A stretch of 64,000 nucleotides of DNA from the NCBI GenBank assembly GCA_035534455.1, contig DATLRV010000003.1:1-64000 (forward strand), written 5' to 3'. The notes below the pieces were generated by a model. It ran no database searches. It saw only the letters and a list, made by a program, of their open reading frames with translations, and was not told the DNA's origin. Position 1 is the first letter of the stretch; every line of letters starts with the position of its first letter. Shown one piece after another: positions 40,898 to 49,276 of this stretch. The DNA comes from JAJYVT01 sp035534455 (GTDB lineage: Bacteria; Actinomycetota; Acidimicrobiia; Acidimicrobiales; RAAP-2). A program made the position numbers and the translations under genes.

Positions 40898-41299
40898 TCA
40901 GCGGGCGGGCGGCAGCGTCGCCGGGTGGCGGGGCGTGGCGCGGACCCGTCGACGCTGGGGAACCGGACGGTGGTGCGGCCGGCGCACGCGGAAGGGGCCG
41001 AGCGGCAGGATCCCGCGCAGCCGGTCCGAGTCCAGCCCTTGCCACTCCAGGCCGACCCCCGCGTCGCGGGTCAGCCGCTGGAGGTGCACGAAGGTGTTGG
41101 CACCTTCGACGTCGACCACGTGGAGGTCGGAGATGTCGACGGTGAGCGAGACCGGACGGCGTGCCAGGACGACCGCCGCCGCGTCGAGCACGAAATGCCG
41201 GGTCCGCGCGCTGAGGGTTCCCCGGCACGCCAGCGAGTCGTCCCCGAGCGTCAGCTCCAGCGCGGGATCCACCGCGGCGATGTCGACGATGTCTGCCAC
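40898..41299 (-). CDS. STAS-domain protein (anti-sigma factor antagonist-like)
   Basis: The 133-residue protein has a STAS-like central segment: CRGTLSARTRHFVLDAAAVV, SLTVDISDLHVVDVEGANTF and the following VHLQRLTRDAGVGLEWQGLD. The residue after VDISDL, where SpoIIAA proteins carry a phosphorylatable Ser, is replaced (LHVVDVEG), so classic partner-switch phosphorylation may be lost. The C-terminus is an arginine/proline-rich tail. The GTG at 41299 follows GGAGGCAGGAG. It may pair with HATPase-type regulators such as the one at 60085. Confidence 0.65.
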   Translation of the reverse strand: MADIVDIAAVDPALELTLGDDSLACRGTLSARTRHFVLDAAAVVLARRPVSLTVDISDLHVVDVEGANTFVHLQRLTRDAGVGLEWQGLDSDRLRGILPLGPFRVRRPHHRPVPQRRRVRATPRHPATLPPAR

Positions 41300-41422
41300 G
41301 ATCTCCTGCCTCCGCCTCGCGCCGGGGCGCACCCCGGCACGTCCCACGCTAAGGAACGGGCGGAAAACGGACCAGGGGCCAAAGTCCCCAGTTGGCGGCC
41401 GCGCGCACGTCGCCGCCGCGGG

Positions 41423-41710
41423 TTACGCGCCCCGACGCCGCCAGGGAGGGTTCCGGGGCTGGCGGACCGGCGCTTCGTGGGGCTCGGGCTCGTCCGCATC
41501 GGGGGCGGGCGTCCACTCCCCGGTGCGCAGGAGTGCCTCGCGGCAGTGCCGGCACAGGCCCCGGTGGACGTGCTCGTCGGACCCGCATCGCTCGCAGGCG
41601 CGACGGCCCCGGCGTCCGCCACTGCCAGCACGCATGGGGATCCAGGGCATCGCCACGAGCTTTCCCGGTAGAAGTGCCTGCGCCGCAGGGTCCAATGTCA
41701 CGATCGACAC
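41423..41710 (-). CDS. Small zinc-ribbon protein
   Basis: The 95-residue protein centres on ACERCGSDEHVHRGLCRHCR, two C-x2-C pairs 12 residues apart that would bind one zinc. The N-terminal 35 residues are hydrophobic to neutral and the C-terminus is Pro/Glu-rich. It starts at a GTG 27 bases after the S4-protein stop and may be co-transcribed with it. No function is recognised. Confidence 0.5.
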   Translation of the reverse strand: MSIVTLDPAAQALLPGKLVAMPWIPMRAGSGGRRGRRACERCGSDEHVHRGLCRHCREALLRTGEWTPAPDADEPEPHEAPVRQPRNPPWRRRGA

Positions 41711-41737
41711 GGGCTCGCCGCGGACTCGAGCACTGCG

Positions 41738-42088
41738 TCAATCCTGCAGACGGTCGAGCCGGCGACGGTCGCGCTTGGTGGGCCGGCCGGTTCCCCGCGT
41801 GCGAGCGAAGGGGGCCGCCTCCCTCGGCGTCGCCGGCGTGTGGTCGACGAGGCAGCCGGCCGCCTGTTCGGCGCCGATGCGCTTGGCGACCAACGCGACG
41901 ACCTCGAGTGTGCGCTCGGCACCGCGGACCCGGGCGGCCACGCGGTCTCCCGGGCGCACCTTGGCCGCCGCCTTCACCACCGTGCCGTTCACCCGGACGT
42001 GACCGGCCCGGCACGCCGACGTCGCCGCGGCGCGCGTGCGGAAGACCCTGGTCGCCCAGAGCCACTGATCGACCCGCACGTGCTCCAC
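41738..42088 (-). CDS. S4-domain RNA-binding protein, Hsp15-like
   Basis: The 116-residue protein begins VEHVRVDQWLWATRVFRTRA, the S4 fold signature of Hsp15 (HslR). It continues AATSACRAGHVRVNGTVVKAA, KVRPGDRVAARV and a basic tail (TGRPTKRDRRRLDRLQ). Hsp15 recycles stalled 50S subunits that still carry a nascent chain. The size and tail match the family. Confidence 0.88.
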   Translation of the reverse strand: MEHVRVDQWLWATRVFRTRAAATSACRAGHVRVNGTVVKAAAKVRPGDRVAARVRGAERTLEVVALVAKRIGAEQAAGCLVDHTPATPREAAPFARTRGTGRPTKRDRRRLDRLQD

Positions 42089-42130
42089 GGCGACGATCCT
42101 GCCACCGTCGGCCGCGACGTGGTCGTCCCG

Positions 42131-42319
42131 TCATGTGACGAGCATCAGGTGGACGCCGAGATCGACGAGCACCCCTCCGACGCGCGTCCGGGCACGGCGC
42201 AGCGCGTCGCGCGCGCCGAGGTGCGGTCGCCAGGGGTCGTCCGGTTGTCGGAACTCCGCAGGTCGCAAGAGCTCACGGTCGTGGAGGCGCGCGAGCGCGC
42301 CGAGAAGATCGGGATGCAT
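42131..42319 (-). CDS. Small protein of unknown function (62 aa)
   Basis: The ATG at 42319 has GAGGA six bases upstream. The product starts MHPDLLGALARLHDRELLRP and ends GGVLVDLGVHLMLVT. Short proteins with a 'MxPxLxxaLAxxRhxELLxxA...G..Lv.LGl.L' layout are common in actinobacteria, which supports a real gene. The basic middle and hydrophobic end suggest membrane association. Confidence 0.5.
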   Translation of the reverse strand: MHPDLLGALARLHDRELLRPAEFRQPDDPWRPHLGARDALRRARTRVGGVLVDLGVHLMLVT

Positions 42320-42420
42320 GGTTGGTCCTCGAATTCATGGGAGAGGCAGAACGGATGTGGCGCGAGGGCGCGCGTCCGACCGCGCGGAGACTCAGCAGGG
42401 AGTGAGCGACGCCGAAAGGA

Positions 42421-42519
42421 CTAGCGGGTCGCCTGCAGCATGCCGGACGAGGCCGGGATGCGAGCGCATCGGAAGCCCGCAGCAGTCATGTGATTCGTTT
42501 GAATCTTCTCGTTCAACAA
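42421..42519 (-). CDS. Candidate short leader peptide (32 aa)
   Basis: A very strong ribosome site (GAAGGAGGT) lies 7 bases before a TTG at 42519. The product reads LLNEKIQTNHMTAAGFRCAR and then IPASSGMLQATR. It lies in the otherwise empty 300-base stretch between the 62-residue ORF and the formate dehydrogenase operon. The strength of the site in an AT-richer segment suggests translation, but coding potential is hard to judge at this length. Confidence 0.35.
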   Translation of the reverse strand: MLNEKIQTNHMTAAGFRCARIPASSGMLQATR

Positions 42520-42619
42520 CGCGGGCACCTCCTTCGATGCGAGACGGTGAGCGACATGGTAACGCGCGGGCACGCGAATTGCTAGAGGGCATGCGAGGTA
42601 ATTTGCGCCGCGCGACGCC

Positions 42620-43546
42620 TCAGTCGCCCTCGTGGGCGAACTCGAAGCCGAAGCGGCCCTTCACGCACAGGTTGCCGTTGGTCACGTCGTGGTCGAGCGG
42701 CGAGGTCACCTTCACGATCCGGTTGTCCTGGACGTGCAGCTCGAGGTTGCAGCCGACGCCGCAGAACGGGCAGACGGTCTGCGTGACCTCTTGGCGGGAC
42801 TCGTCCCATTCGCCCCGTGCGCGCAGGTCGTGCTCGCTCACGAACATGAGGGCGCCGGTCGGGCACACCGCGATGCAGTTGCCGCAGTAGACGCATGCCG
42901 AGTCGGGCAGCGCGACGTCGAGCTCGGTCGAGATCCGGGCGTCGAAGCCCCTCCCTGCGACGGCGATCGCAAACGTGTGCTGCGCCTCCTCGCCGCAGGC
43001 CTCGACGCACTTGTAGCAGAGGATGCACTTGGAGTAGTCGCGTACGTACTGGTCGTTGTCCCGTTTGACCGGCTGGTGCACGGTGGCGGCCGTCCCGGTC
43101 TCGGTCGGCTCGTGGTGCCCCGCGTGGGCCAGGTCGTGCGCGGCCGGTGCGGCGGCCGGGCCGTGGCGGTCGGGCCGCGCCCCGTACTCGTCGATCCAGT
43201 GCTGCACCTCGTCGCCGGCCGTCGACAGGTCGACCGACGAGGCGAGGAGCTCGAGCACCATGCGCCGGCTCGTGCGGACGCGCTCGGAGACGGTGTGCAC
43301 GACCATGCCCGGGACGACGGGCCGGGAGCACGACGGCACGAGCGCACGGGAGCCCTCGACCTCGACGACGCAGACCCGGCACACGTTCACCGGGGCGAGG
43401 GTCTCGAGGTAGCACAGGGTCGGCACGTCGAGGTCGACCGACCTGCAGGCCTCGAGGATCGTCGCCCCCTCGTGCGTGGTCACCGACCGGCCGTCGATGG
43501 TGACCTCGACCTTCCGACGCAAGGTCACCGGTGCCGTCGTCGTCAT
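42620..43546 (-). CDS. Formate dehydrogenase iron-sulfur subunit carrying the N-terminal domain of the alpha subunit
   Basis: The 308-residue protein carries, in order, a [2Fe-2S] ferredoxin domain (ATILEACRSVDLDVPTLCYL, NVCRVCVVEVEG), a NuoG-type His-Cys region, and a two-cluster ferredoxin (CILCYKCVEAC and CVYCGNCIAVCPTGAL). It ends with a MopB [4Fe-4S] domain (CPFCGVGCNLELHVQDN, GNLCVKGRFGFEFAHEGD). In typical NAD-linked FdhA these modules form the N-terminal third of one chain. Here they end as a separate protein exactly where the catalytic part would begin; that part is encoded by the gene at 45480-47411. The ATG overlaps the NuoEF-type gene stop. Confidence 0.85.
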   Translation of the reverse strand: MTTTAPVTLRRKVEVTIDGRSVTTHEGATILEACRSVDLDVPTLCYLETLAPVNVCRVCVVEVEGSRALVPSCSRPVVPGMVVHTVSERVRTSRRMVLELLASSVDLSTAGDEVQHWIDEYGARPDRHGPAAAPAAHDLAHAGHHEPTETGTAATVHQPVKRDNDQYVRDYSKCILCYKCVEACGEEAQHTFAIAVAGRGFDARISTELDVALPDSACVYCGNCIAVCPTGALMFVSEHDLRARGEWDESRQEVTQTVCPFCGVGCNLELHVQDNRIVKVTSPLDHDVTNGNLCVKGRFGFEFAHEGD

Positions 43547-45480
43547 GCTCGCACCTTCCCATCCCGGGCGGCACTTTCCCCGGCGGCACTTTCCCCGGCG
43601 GCCCCGTCCCCGGCGGCCCCGACCGCCAGCAGTCCCCGCCGGACGGCGGAGGACACCAGGCTGCTCGCCGTCTGGCCCAGGCCGCAGATGGATGCGTCGC
43701 GCAGGACGGCGTCGAGGTCCGCCAGGAGCTCCAGCTCGGACTCGAGCGAGCCGATCGGGCGCCCGGCGGCCAGCCTGGCGACTGCCTCCTCCTGACGCTG
43801 GGTGCCCACGCGGCACGGGACGCACTGCCCGCAGGACTCGTCCCGGAAGAACCGGGCGACCCGGGAGAGGAGGGCGGTGACCTCGACGGTGTCGTCGAGG
43901 ACGACGACCACCCCCGAGCCGAGGGTGGCGCCGGCGTCGCGGGCACCCTCGAAGGACAGGGGGAGCTCGAGGTCCTCGGGCCCGACGAAGGTCCCGGCTG
44001 CCCCGCCGAGCAGCACCGCCCGGAGGGGGCGGCCACCGGTCACCCCGCCGGCGAGCTCGAGCAGCGCTCCGAGCGTGGTGCCCATCGCGACCTCGTACAG
44101 GCCAGGGCGCGCGGCGCGTCCGGACACGCAGAACAGCCGCGTGCCCGTGGAGGCGGGCGTGCCGAGCTCGGCGTACGCGGCGCCGCCGAGGGTGAGGACC
44201 TCCAGGACCGACAGGAGGGTCTCGACGTTGTTCACCCCCGTCGGCTTGCCGAAGAGGCCACGGTCGACCGGGTACGGCGGCTTGTTGCGGGGCTCGGGCC
44301 GCCGGCCCTCGATCGAGTTGAACAGCGCGGTCTCCTCGCCGGCGATGTACGCGCCGGCGCCGCGGCGCACCTCCATGTCGAAGGACATGCCCGAGCCCGC
44401 CACGTCGTCGCCGAGCAGCCCGCGCGCCCGCGCCTCGGCCGCGGCGTGCTCGAGACGCGCCGCGGCGGCCGGGTACTCCCCGCGGACGTAGACGAAGCCC
44501 TTCTCCGCCCCCGTCACGAGCCCCGCGACGGTCAGCGCCTCGACGAGCGCGTAGGGGTCGTGGTCGAGCAGGACCCGGTCCTTGAAGGTGCCCGGCTCCG
44601 ACTCGTCGGCGTTGGCCACGAAGTAGTGGGGGCGGTCCGGATTGCGGGCGACCGCCTCCCACTTGGCGCCCGTCGGGAAGGCGGCGCCGCCGCGGCCGAG
44701 CAGCTTCGACTCGCGCAGCTCGGTGATCACCCCGGCAGGGCCGAGCTCGAGCGCCCGGCGGAGCGCCCGGTACCCGCCGGCCGCGCGGTAGTCGTCGAGC
44801 GACGAGGGGTCGACCCTCCCCACCCGGCGCAGCAGCCGGGTCCCCTCCGCGCCGGCCTGGGGCACGAGGGCGAGGGGGACCGGCAGATGGAGGAGGTCCA
44901 CGCCCGCACCGAGCGCGACGAGCCGGTCCATGTCGCCGGCGGCAAATGGCGCGAGCACTGCCCGCCCGCCGTCTTCGCCCGCCTTCTGCACGAGCGCGGC
45001 CGAGCCGTGCTCGCAGTGGCCGAGGCAGGGGCTCGCCCGCCACGTGACCGGTGTGACCGGTGTGCCCGGTGTCGCGGGTGCGCCGTAGGGGGCGAGCGGC
45101 GCGGTCGGGTCGCCGCCGCACGCAGCGCGGCAGGCGACGTCGTCACAGACGTGGACGACCACGGGCGGCCCCGGCTCGAACGCGAGCAGCGCGTAGGCGC
45201 TCGCGACCCCGTACGCCTCGGCCGGCGGGAGGTCGAGCCGCTGGCACAGGTAGCCGAGGGCCGGCAGCGTGATCCAGCCCACCCGCTCCTGGACGGCGTG
45301 GAGGGCGGGGAGGAGGAGGTGCCGCCGGCTGCGCGCCAGCGAGAGGCCGCCGATCGCGACGTGCCCGTCGACGGGCGTGCGCTCGCCGCCGGCCCAGCCC
45401 GAGTCCGGCGGTCCGAGCACCCCGTCGACGGCATCCCGCTCGGCCTCGCTCGCGGGCGCCTCGGTCGTCCGGAGGTCCAT
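43543..45480 (-). CDS. Formate dehydrogenase diaphorase subunit (fused NuoE-NuoF)
   Basis: The 645-residue fusion begins with a NuoE-like thioredoxin-fold [2Fe-2S] domain (YGVASAYALLAFEPG, CDDVACRAAC, SPCLGHCEHG). From about residue 200 it continues as NuoF: LLGRGGAAFPTGAKW (FMN/NADH), VANADESEPGTFKDR, GAGAYIAGEETALFNSIEG, FCVSGRAARPG and the [4Fe-4S] motif ESCGQCVPCRVGT. It passes electrons from the Mo/W subunit to NAD+. The C-terminus is a low-complexity Ala/Gly repeat. TGATG and ATGA overlaps couple it to both neighbours. Confidence 0.9.
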   Translation of the reverse strand: MDLRTTEAPASEAERDAVDGVLGPPDSGWAGGERTPVDGHVAIGGLSLARSRRHLLLPALHAVQERVGWITLPALGYLCQRLDLPPAEAYGVASAYALLAFEPGPPVVVHVCDDVACRAACGGDPTAPLAPYGAPATPGTPVTPVTWRASPCLGHCEHGSAALVQKAGEDGGRAVLAPFAAGDMDRLVALGAGVDLLHLPVPLALVPQAGAEGTRLLRRVGRVDPSSLDDYRAAGGYRALRRALELGPAGVITELRESKLLGRGGAAFPTGAKWEAVARNPDRPHYFVANADESEPGTFKDRVLLDHDPYALVEALTVAGLVTGAEKGFVYVRGEYPAAAARLEHAAAEARARGLLGDDVAGSGMSFDMEVRRGAGAYIAGEETALFNSIEGRRPEPRNKPPYPVDRGLFGKPTGVNNVETLLSVLEVLTLGGAAYAELGTPASTGTRLFCVSGRAARPGLYEVAMGTTLGALLELAGGVTGGRPLRAVLLGGAAGTFVGPEDLELPLSFEGARDAGATLGSGVVVVLDDTVEVTALLSRVARFFRDESCGQCVPCRVGTQRQEEAVARLAAGRPIGSLESELELLADLDAVLRDASICGLGQTASSLVSSAVRRGLLAVGAAGDGAAGESAAGESAARDGKVRA

Positions 45481-47411
45481 CAGCTCACCGGCGCCGCGTC
45501 GGCCGCCGCGGTCGCCGCCACGGGCTCGAAGAGCCGCTCGACACGCACCGCGGTCGCCTTGAACTCGGCCGTGCCGGACTTCGGGTCCCAGGTGTCGAGC
45601 GTGAGGACGTTCGTGTCCGCCTGGTCGGGGAAGTGCAGGGTCATGAACGCGAGCCCGGGCCGGAGAGACCGGTCGAGGTGGACGGGGACGGTGAGCGTTC
45701 CCCGCCGGGAGCGCACCCGCACGACCTCGCCCTCGGCCACCGCGAGCGACGCCATGTCCTCGGGGGAGAGGTCCAGGGTCTCGGGCCGGCGCAGCGGGGA
45801 GGCGTAGCCGGCACTCTGCACGCCGGTGTTGAAGGAGTCGAGGCGGCGGCCCGTGGTCAGGCGGAGCGGGAACTCGGCGGAGAGCTCGTCGAGGGGCGGC
45901 TCGTAACGCACCGGGCTGAACGGCGCGGGCCGCCCGCGCCGCTCCGGGTCCTCCTCCCACAGGCGCGCGTGGAGGAACGGCGTGCCCGGGTGGTCCTCGG
46001 AGGGGCAGGGCCACTGGATCCCGCCCAGGGCCTCCAGGCGGTCGTAGCGCATGCCGGCGTGCATGGGCGAGAGGCTGCGGCACTCGTTCCACACCTCCTC
46101 GGCGCTCGGCTGCCCCCAGTCGTGGCCGAGCAGGCGCGCCAGCTCGCTGACGATCGCCAGGTCGTCGCGGGCGCCGTGCGGCGGCCGGAGCGCGGGGCGG
46201 AGCCGCTGGACCCGTCGCTCGCTCGAGGTGACGGTGCCCTCGGACTCGAAGGCCGCGACCGCCGCCGGCAGGACGACGTCCGCGAGCTGCGCGGTCTTGG
46301 TGAAGAAGATGTCCTGCACGACGAGGTGCTCCAACCCCTCGAGCAGGCGCACGGCGCGGTGGTTGTCCGCCTCCGACTGCGCCGGGTTCTCGCCGAGCAC
46401 GTAGAGCGACCGGAGGTCGCCCCGCTCCATCGCGTCGAACATCTCGGAGAGGTGCCAGCCGCGCCGCGGGGGCACGGCGGCCCCCCAGCGCTCGTCGAAG
46501 CGGGACCGGACCGCGTCGTCCTCCACGTCCTGGAACCCGGGGAACTTGTTGGGCAGGGCGCCCATGTCCCCGCCGCCCTGCACGTTGTTCTGGCCGCGCA
46601 GGGGGACGAGCCCCGATCCGAAGCGGCCGACGTGGCCCGTCAGGATCGCCAGGTTGCAGAGCGCCAGGACGTTGTCGGTCGCCGTGTGGTGCTCGGTGAT
46701 CCCGAGCGTCCAGCACAGCTGGGCGCGCTCCGCCCGGGCGTAGGCGTGGGCGAGTGCGGCGATCGCCCACGCCGGCACGCCGGTCAAGCGTTCGCCCTCG
46801 GCGAGGGTGAACGGCTCGACCGACTTTGCGTACTCGTCGAAGCCGGTCGTCGCCCGGTCCACGAAGGTCGTGTTGACGAGGCCGGCGCGGATGATCTCGC
46901 GCCCGACCGAGTGGGCGAGCGCGATGTCGGACCCGACGTCGATGCCGAGCCAGACGTCCGCCCACTGCGCGGAGACGGACCGCCGGGGGTCGACGACGAA
47001 CATCGTGGCCCCGCGCCGGAGCCCCTTCAGCAGGTGGTGGAAGAAGATGGGGTGGGCCTCACGCGCGTTCGACCCCCAGAGCACGACGACGTCGGTCTCC
47101 TCGATCTCCCGGTAGGAGCTGGTCCCGCCCCCCGCACCGAACACTGCCGCCAGACCGGCGACGCTGGGTGCGTGTCAGGTGCGGTTGCAGGAGTCGATGT
47201 TGTTCGACCCCATCACGGCGCGGGTGAACTTCTGGGCGAGGAAGTTCACCTCGTTGCTCGACTTCGAGCAGCTGAACATGCCAAAGGTCGGTCCCCGGTG
47301 GTGTTCGAATCCCCGGGCGGCCCGGTCGAGGGCCTCCTCCCAGCTCGCAGGTCGGAGGGTGCCGCCCTCCCGGACCAGCGGCTGCGTGAGCCGCGTGTAC
47401 TGGCGAGGCAT
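45480..47411 (-). CDS. Selenocysteine-containing formate dehydrogenase catalytic subunit (split alpha subunit)
   Basis: The reading frame is interrupted only by a TGA at 47175-47177 in the context SCNRT-U-HAPSVAGL. This is the position where FdhF-type formate dehydrogenases carry Sec or Cys as Mo/W ligand (Sec79 here). Reading through gives 643 residues. These have the bis-MGD enzyme landmarks VVVLWGSNAREAHPIFFHHL, FVVDPRRSVSA, LCNLAILTGHVGRFGSGLVP, NNVQGGGDMGALP and a C-terminal MopB-binding domain (RLTTGRRLDSFNTGVQ). The [4Fe-4S] domain that normally precedes MPRQYTRLTQPLVREGG lies on another gene of the operon. A TGA stop alone would give a useless 78-residue peptide, so recoding is the better reading. 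The ATG at 47411 follows GGGGGAGG. Confidence 0.88.
47146..47177 (-). promoter_or_regulatory. UGA selenocysteine codon with bacterial SECIS hairpin
   Basis: Immediately after the UGA (47177-47175), 12 bases lead to a 6-bp stem (GTCGCC pairing with GGCGGC, one G-U) around the loop GGTCT. The distance from UGA to GGTCTG is 18 bases, the same as I recall for Escherichia coli fdhF, whose apical GGUCUG is read by SelB. Stem, loop sequence and spacing all support decoding as selenocysteine. Confidence 0.85.
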
Positions 47412-47767
47412 GCCGGTCGACCTCCCCCTCGTTGGTGGGTACTCCGGTTGACGCTACCGCGAACGACGGTTGCAGGTCACCGCCGGCCCCCGCCTCCCGG
47501 GGCTTGCCCCGCGCCGGCCGCCTGGTCCCGCGCGACGCATCCAACCGCAGCTGCGTACGCCCCCGGCCCGAACGCTTCGACTTCGACGTGAACGAGATCT
47601 CGGTCAACACGACACGGGCGAAGGCCGTCACGTTCAGCACCGGCTCCTACATAGACCAGTACGCCCTCGTCGCGCTGATCGTCGGGGCCGACCTCCATCC
47701 CAGGTGTGAGACGCGCCACGCGACGAGCGGACGCGGCGGGTGCCGCCGCTCTCGGTCGGCCGGTGCG
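47412..47767. other. Intergenic region upstream of the formate dehydrogenase operon
   Basis: The 356 bases separate the fdh operon start from the gabT stop. They should contain the fdh promoter. I saw no convincing sigma70 or sigma54 site and no supported gene; the open frames present have no ribosome sites or recognisable domains. Confidence 0.5.
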
Positions 47768-49126
47768 TCAGACGAGCGTCTCGCCCACCGCCGCGTCGAG
47801 GACGTCGATCCCCTCGTCGAGGAGGTCGTCGGCGATCACGAGCGGGGGGAGGAGGCGGATGACGTTGCCCCAGGTCCCGCACGTGAGCACGATCACGCCC
47901 TGCGCCGCGCACGCGCGGGCGACCGCCTGGGCGGCGGCTGCGTCCGGGCGGAGGCCGTCCGGCTCGACGAGCTCGATCGCCAGCATCGCGCCACGGCCGC
48001 GGACGTCCGCGACCGCGGGGTGCTCCTTGGCCATCGCCTCCAGGCGCGGCCGGACCTGCGACTCGATGCGGCGCGCCGCGGCGGGAAGGTCCAGCTCGCG
48101 CATCGTGCGGATCGCGGCCAGGGCACCTGCGCACGCCACCGGGTTGCCGCCGTAGGTGCCCCCGAGCCCGCCGGGGTGGACGGCGTCCATCAGGTCGGCG
48201 CGGCCCGTCACCGCGGCGAGCGGCATCCCCGCCGCCATGCCCTTCGCCGTCGTCACGAGGTCGGGGACGACCCCCTCGTGCTCGACCGCGAACCACGCCC
48301 CGGTCCGGGCGAACCCGGTCTGGATCTCGTCGGCGACGAGCACGATCCCGTTCGCCGAGCACCAGGACGCGAGTGCAGGGAGGAACCCGGGCGCCGGCAC
48401 GACGAAGCCGCCCTCGCCCTGGATGGGCTCGATGAGGACGCAGGCCAGGTTGTCCGCGCCGACCTGGACCGACAGGTGCTCGATCGCGCGGGCTGCGGCC
48501 TCTTCTCCGGTCATGCCCTCGGGGTCCCGCAGCGGGTACGACATCGGCGCGCGGTAGATCTCGGGAGCGAACGGACCGAAGCCCTGCTTGTAGGGGCGGA
48601 CCTTCGCCGTCAGTGCCATCGTGAGGTTCGTCCGACCGTGGTAGGCGTGGTCGAACACCGCGACGGCCTGCCGGCCGGTCGCGCGCCGTGCGATCTTGAC
48701 CGCGTTCTCCACCGCCTCGGCGCCGGAGTTGAAGAGCGCCGAACGCTTCTCGTGCGTGCCCGGGGTGAGTGCGGCGAGCTCCTCGCACACCGCCACGTAG
48801 CCCTCGTAGGGGGTGACCATGAAGCAGGTGTGGGTGAACCGCGCGACCTGCTCGCTGACCGCGTCGACGACCGCGGGGACGGCGTGGCCGATCGTCGTGA
48901 CGGCGATGCCCGATCCGAGATCGATGAGCTGGTTGCCGTCGACGTCCCGCACGATCGCGCCCGAGGCATCCTCGACGTACACGCCGGTCGACGAGCTCAC
49001 CCCCGCGGCGACGGCGCGCTGGCGCCTTGCGGCGAGCTCCTTCGACCGCGGTCCGGGAATCTCGGTGACCAGGATCCTGCGTTCGGAGATCGGGTCACGG
49101 GCTGCGTCGGTGTCGTGCTGGGTCAC
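47768..49126 (-). CDS. gabT: 4-aminobutyrate-type class III aminotransferase
   Basis: The 452-residue PLP enzyme has ITxIPGPRSKELAARR-like entry residues (VTEIPGPRSKEL), DVDGNQLIDLGSGIAVTTIG, LFNSGAEAVENAVKIAR, FDHAYHGRTNLTMALT, VLIEPIQGEGGFVVP, LVADEIQTGFARTG and the PLP lysine in TTAKGMAAGMPL. This is GabT, which moves the amino group of GABA to 2-oxoglutarate; related omega-aminotransferases are possible. The GTG at 49126 follows GAGGAGGT. Direct GGCTCACG repeats lie just upstream (about 49140-49180). Confidence 0.9.
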   Translation of the reverse strand: MTQHDTDAARDPISERRILVTEIPGPRSKELAARRQRAVAAGVSSSTGVYVEDASGAIVRDVDGNQLIDLGSGIAVTTIGHAVPAVVDAVSEQVARFTHTCFMVTPYEGYVAVCEELAALTPGTHEKRSALFNSGAEAVENAVKIARRATGRQAVAVFDHAYHGRTNLTMALTAKVRPYKQGFGPFAPEIYRAPMSYPLRDPEGMTGEEAAARAIEHLSVQVGADNLACVLIEPIQGEGGFVVPAPGFLPALASWCSANGIVLVADEIQTGFARTGAWFAVEHEGVVPDLVTTAKGMAAGMPLAAVTGRADLMDAVHPGGLGGTYGGNPVACAGALAAIRTMRELDLPAAARRIESQVRPRLEAMAKEHPAVADVRGRGAMLAIELVEPDGLRPDAAAAQAVARACAAQGVIVLTCGTWGNVIRLLPPLVIADDLLDEGIDVLDAAVGETLV

Positions 49127-49276
49127 TGCGCACCTCCTCACGGGCTCAGGGGCTCACGGGCTCACGGGCGGCTCACGCTCACTGGCGGGGTCACGCCACC
49201 GGGCGCCGGCCCCCGCCAGTGTACGCCGGGCGGCTGCTCGGCCCTCTGGGGGCGGTCCGCGCGGGGGTCCGCGCCG

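Noticed and set aside
47299..47315. GTGTTCGAATCCCC resembles a tRNA T-arm in the formate dehydrogenase gene
   Set aside because: It encodes conserved FdhA sequence on the minus strand, and no cloverleaf can be drawn.
47412..47767. Plus-strand frame with FDFDVNEISVNTTRAKAVTF as a possible gene
   Set aside because: There is no start codon with a ribosome site and no recognisable family; it lies in the expected fdh promoter region.
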